From assembly GCA_026400695.1 (NCBI GenBank), contig JAPLON010000089.1:17279-32488 (forward strand): 15,210 nucleotides of DNA, read 5' to 3'. A model generated the notes under the pieces. It was given only the letters and a program-made list of their open reading frames with translations, had not been told where the DNA came from and made no database searches. How positions within the stretch are numbered: the stretch's first letter is position 1; every line of letters begins with the position of its first letter. The stretch comes from Pseudomonadota bacterium (GTDB lineage: Bacteria > Pseudomonadota > Alphaproteobacteria > Paracaedibacterales > CAITNM01). Shown here piece by piece: positions 14,003-15,210 of the stretch. A program made the translations under genes and the position numbers.

Positions 14003-15210
14003 TTAGATAACCTTTAAAATTTCTTTTATCTTTAGATCAATTGCCTGCTGATACTGATTGATATTTTTTTGCAAAATTTCCACAAGGCCATTAATTTTTT
14101 CCGGGTGATTAAAAAAATCTTCGAGCGTATTAACTAGCTGCTCTTGAGTATGCTGTTGACATGTAATTCCTTTAAATATTGGCATCATATCATCAAAATT
14201 AAAAAAATATGGCCCCCATAAAGGCAAGGCCCCAAGAATTGCAGGCTCTAGCGGATTATGTCCCCCTTGCGGGATTAATGACCCACCAATAAAAGCAACC
14301 CTACAGATTCTATAAAAAACTCCCAGTTTAGCTAGCGCATCTACCAATAAAATATCTGCATCTGCTAAAACATTATCACTGAACTTGGTAATCCTAACGC
14401 CTTCAGAAAGCCGACAAATATCATCAATGCGTTGCATATGACGCGGAGCAATAATTGTTAGCAAGTCGGGAAAAATTTTCTTTAATTTTTTATGAACTTC
14501 AAAAATTTGAGCTTCTTCACCGGAATGTGTACTAGCAACAATCCAACATCGTCGATTGCCAATTTTATTTTTCCAGTAGTCATATTCTGCAATATCAAAC
14601 GGCAAAGGCTTGCTTAATAACTTAATATTACCTAGGGTTTGCGCCATACATGCACCAAGCTGATCAAACCTTTGGGTAAATTCATCACTTTGCGTATAAA
14701 TTCCTGCAAAACATTTCCATAATTTTTGAGAAAATTTTCTTATGTACAACCAATTACGCAGACTCTTTTGTGAAAGACGCGCATTCAACAAATACGCTTT
14801 TACTTTGCGCTTATCAGTAGCAATCAAAAGGTTAGGCCAAATCTCTGACTCAACAAAAAATACAGCGTTTGGGTGCCAATGGTCGAGAAATTTATTAACC
14901 CAGGGCTTTGCATCAAATGGAATAAATTGGTGTAATGTCTTATCATTAACCCGAGCTTCCAGCACTTTTGCCGCAGCTGTTGTAGTGGTGGTAATTAAAA
15001 AATTAGCATTTGGCTTAGTTACCATAATTTTTTCAATTAGTGGCAAAATAGATAAGCCCTCCCCCACACTTGCACCATGAAACCAAATTAGCTCTCCAGA
15101 TGGGCGCTTCATGTTTGTCACGCCGTATCGTTCTGAGAACCTCGTAGAGAGCTCAAGGCCCTTTCGCAACCTAATATAAATTAGGAGTGGCGCAAACATT
15201 TGCACCAATA
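14003..15210 (-). CDS. waaA: 3-deoxy-D-manno-octulosonic acid (KDO) transferase, 5' end outside the window
   Basis: This inner-membrane-associated GT30 glycosyltransferase attaches KDO from CMP-KDO to the lipid A precursor. About 402 codons are visible. The N-terminal membrane segment is partly cut by the window edge, since family members reach about 420-430 residues, so the TTG at 15208 is unlikely to be the true start. Diagnostic parts, numbered from 15208, are RFSERYG (23-29), GASVGEG with the catalytic Glu50, ESEIWPNL (120-127), ARL (143-145) and GGSLIPQGGHNPLEPA (308-323) for CMP-KDO binding. The usual DTxGELxxxY motif reads DALAKLGVFY (290-299), replacing Gly-Glu by Ala-Lys. Its presence implies the organism makes LPS. 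Confidence 0.93.
   Translation of the reverse strand, partial: LVQMFAPLLIYIRLRKGLELSTRFSERYGVTNMKRPSGELIWFHGASVGEGLSILPLIEKIMVTKPNANFLITTTTTAAAKVLEARVNDKTLHQFIPFDAKPWVNKFLDHWHPNAVFFVESEIWPNLLIATDKRKVKAYLLNARLSQKSLRNWLYIRKFSQKLWKCFAGIYTQSDEFTQRFDQLGACMAQTLGNIKLLSKPLPFDIAEYDYWKNKIGNRRCWIVASTHSGEEAQIFEVHKKLKKIFPDLLTIIAPRHMQRIDDICRLSEGVRITKFSDNVLADADILLVDALAKLGVFYRICRVAFIGGSLIPQGGHNPLEPAILGALPLWGPYFFNFDDMMPIFKGITCQQHTQEQLVNTLEDFFNHPEKINGLVEILQKNINQYQQAIDLKIKEILKVI

Overview
The window reads as chromosomal DNA of an AT-rich alphaproteobacterium, probably an intracellular or host-associated lineage of the Holosporales/Paracaedibacter kind. The class rests on gene content and order: a DUF4167 gene directly upstream of clpB is an alphaproteobacterial arrangement, and PmtA-like phospholipid N-methyltransferases, WaaA, YraN and a BON-domain lipoprotein fit a Gram-negative alphaproteobacterium. 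The order-level guess is inference from low GC, many exported low-complexity or hydrolytic proteins, and broken or internally deleted genes.

Left part (1-2510): an exported-protein region. On the minus strand a secreted papain-like (C1) cysteine peptidase overlaps, by ATGA, the start of a second exported protein that runs off the left edge and begins like a ComEC-type metallo-beta-lactamase-fold protein. A 461-nt gap with no recognisable gene follows. Then comes a plus-strand exported protein made of seven 9-residue acidic Gly/Asp repeats, a Gly run and a Lys/Ala-rich basic tail, ending at a hairpin terminator.

Middle (2525-7714), all minus strand: DUF4167 protein, clpB and an AI-2E/PerM-family permease form a tightly overlapping operon (128-nt and 4-nt overlaps). 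The ClpB reading frame is open, but it lacks about 16 residues of the first AAA+ domain, removing the Walker B strand and its catalytic Asp-Glu. This is the most striking observation here. Upstream lies an exported HSL-type alpha/beta hydrolase.

Right part (7876-15210): a plus-strand fabD-cutA-yggU (DUF167) overlapping cluster converges on a minus-strand operon of two paralogous PmtA-like methyltransferases and TrkH. Divergent from these is a CcmA-like ABC ATPase. It converges on a minus-strand yraN plus a BON-domain lipoprotein gene broken by a frameshifting deletion of about 26 nt. A tRNA-Glu(TTC) with a clear promoter and the 3' part of waaA (KDO transferase) close the window.

Most of the content is ordinary housekeeping: envelope lipid and LPS synthesis, proteostasis, K+ uptake and cytochrome c maturation. 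No phage, IS element, CRISPR array or known defence system is visible. The less ordinary material is the exported peptidase/MBL pair, the bipartite acidic/basic repeat protein, the ClpB lacking NBD1 Walker B, the tandem methyltransferases and the unexplained gap at 1350-1810.
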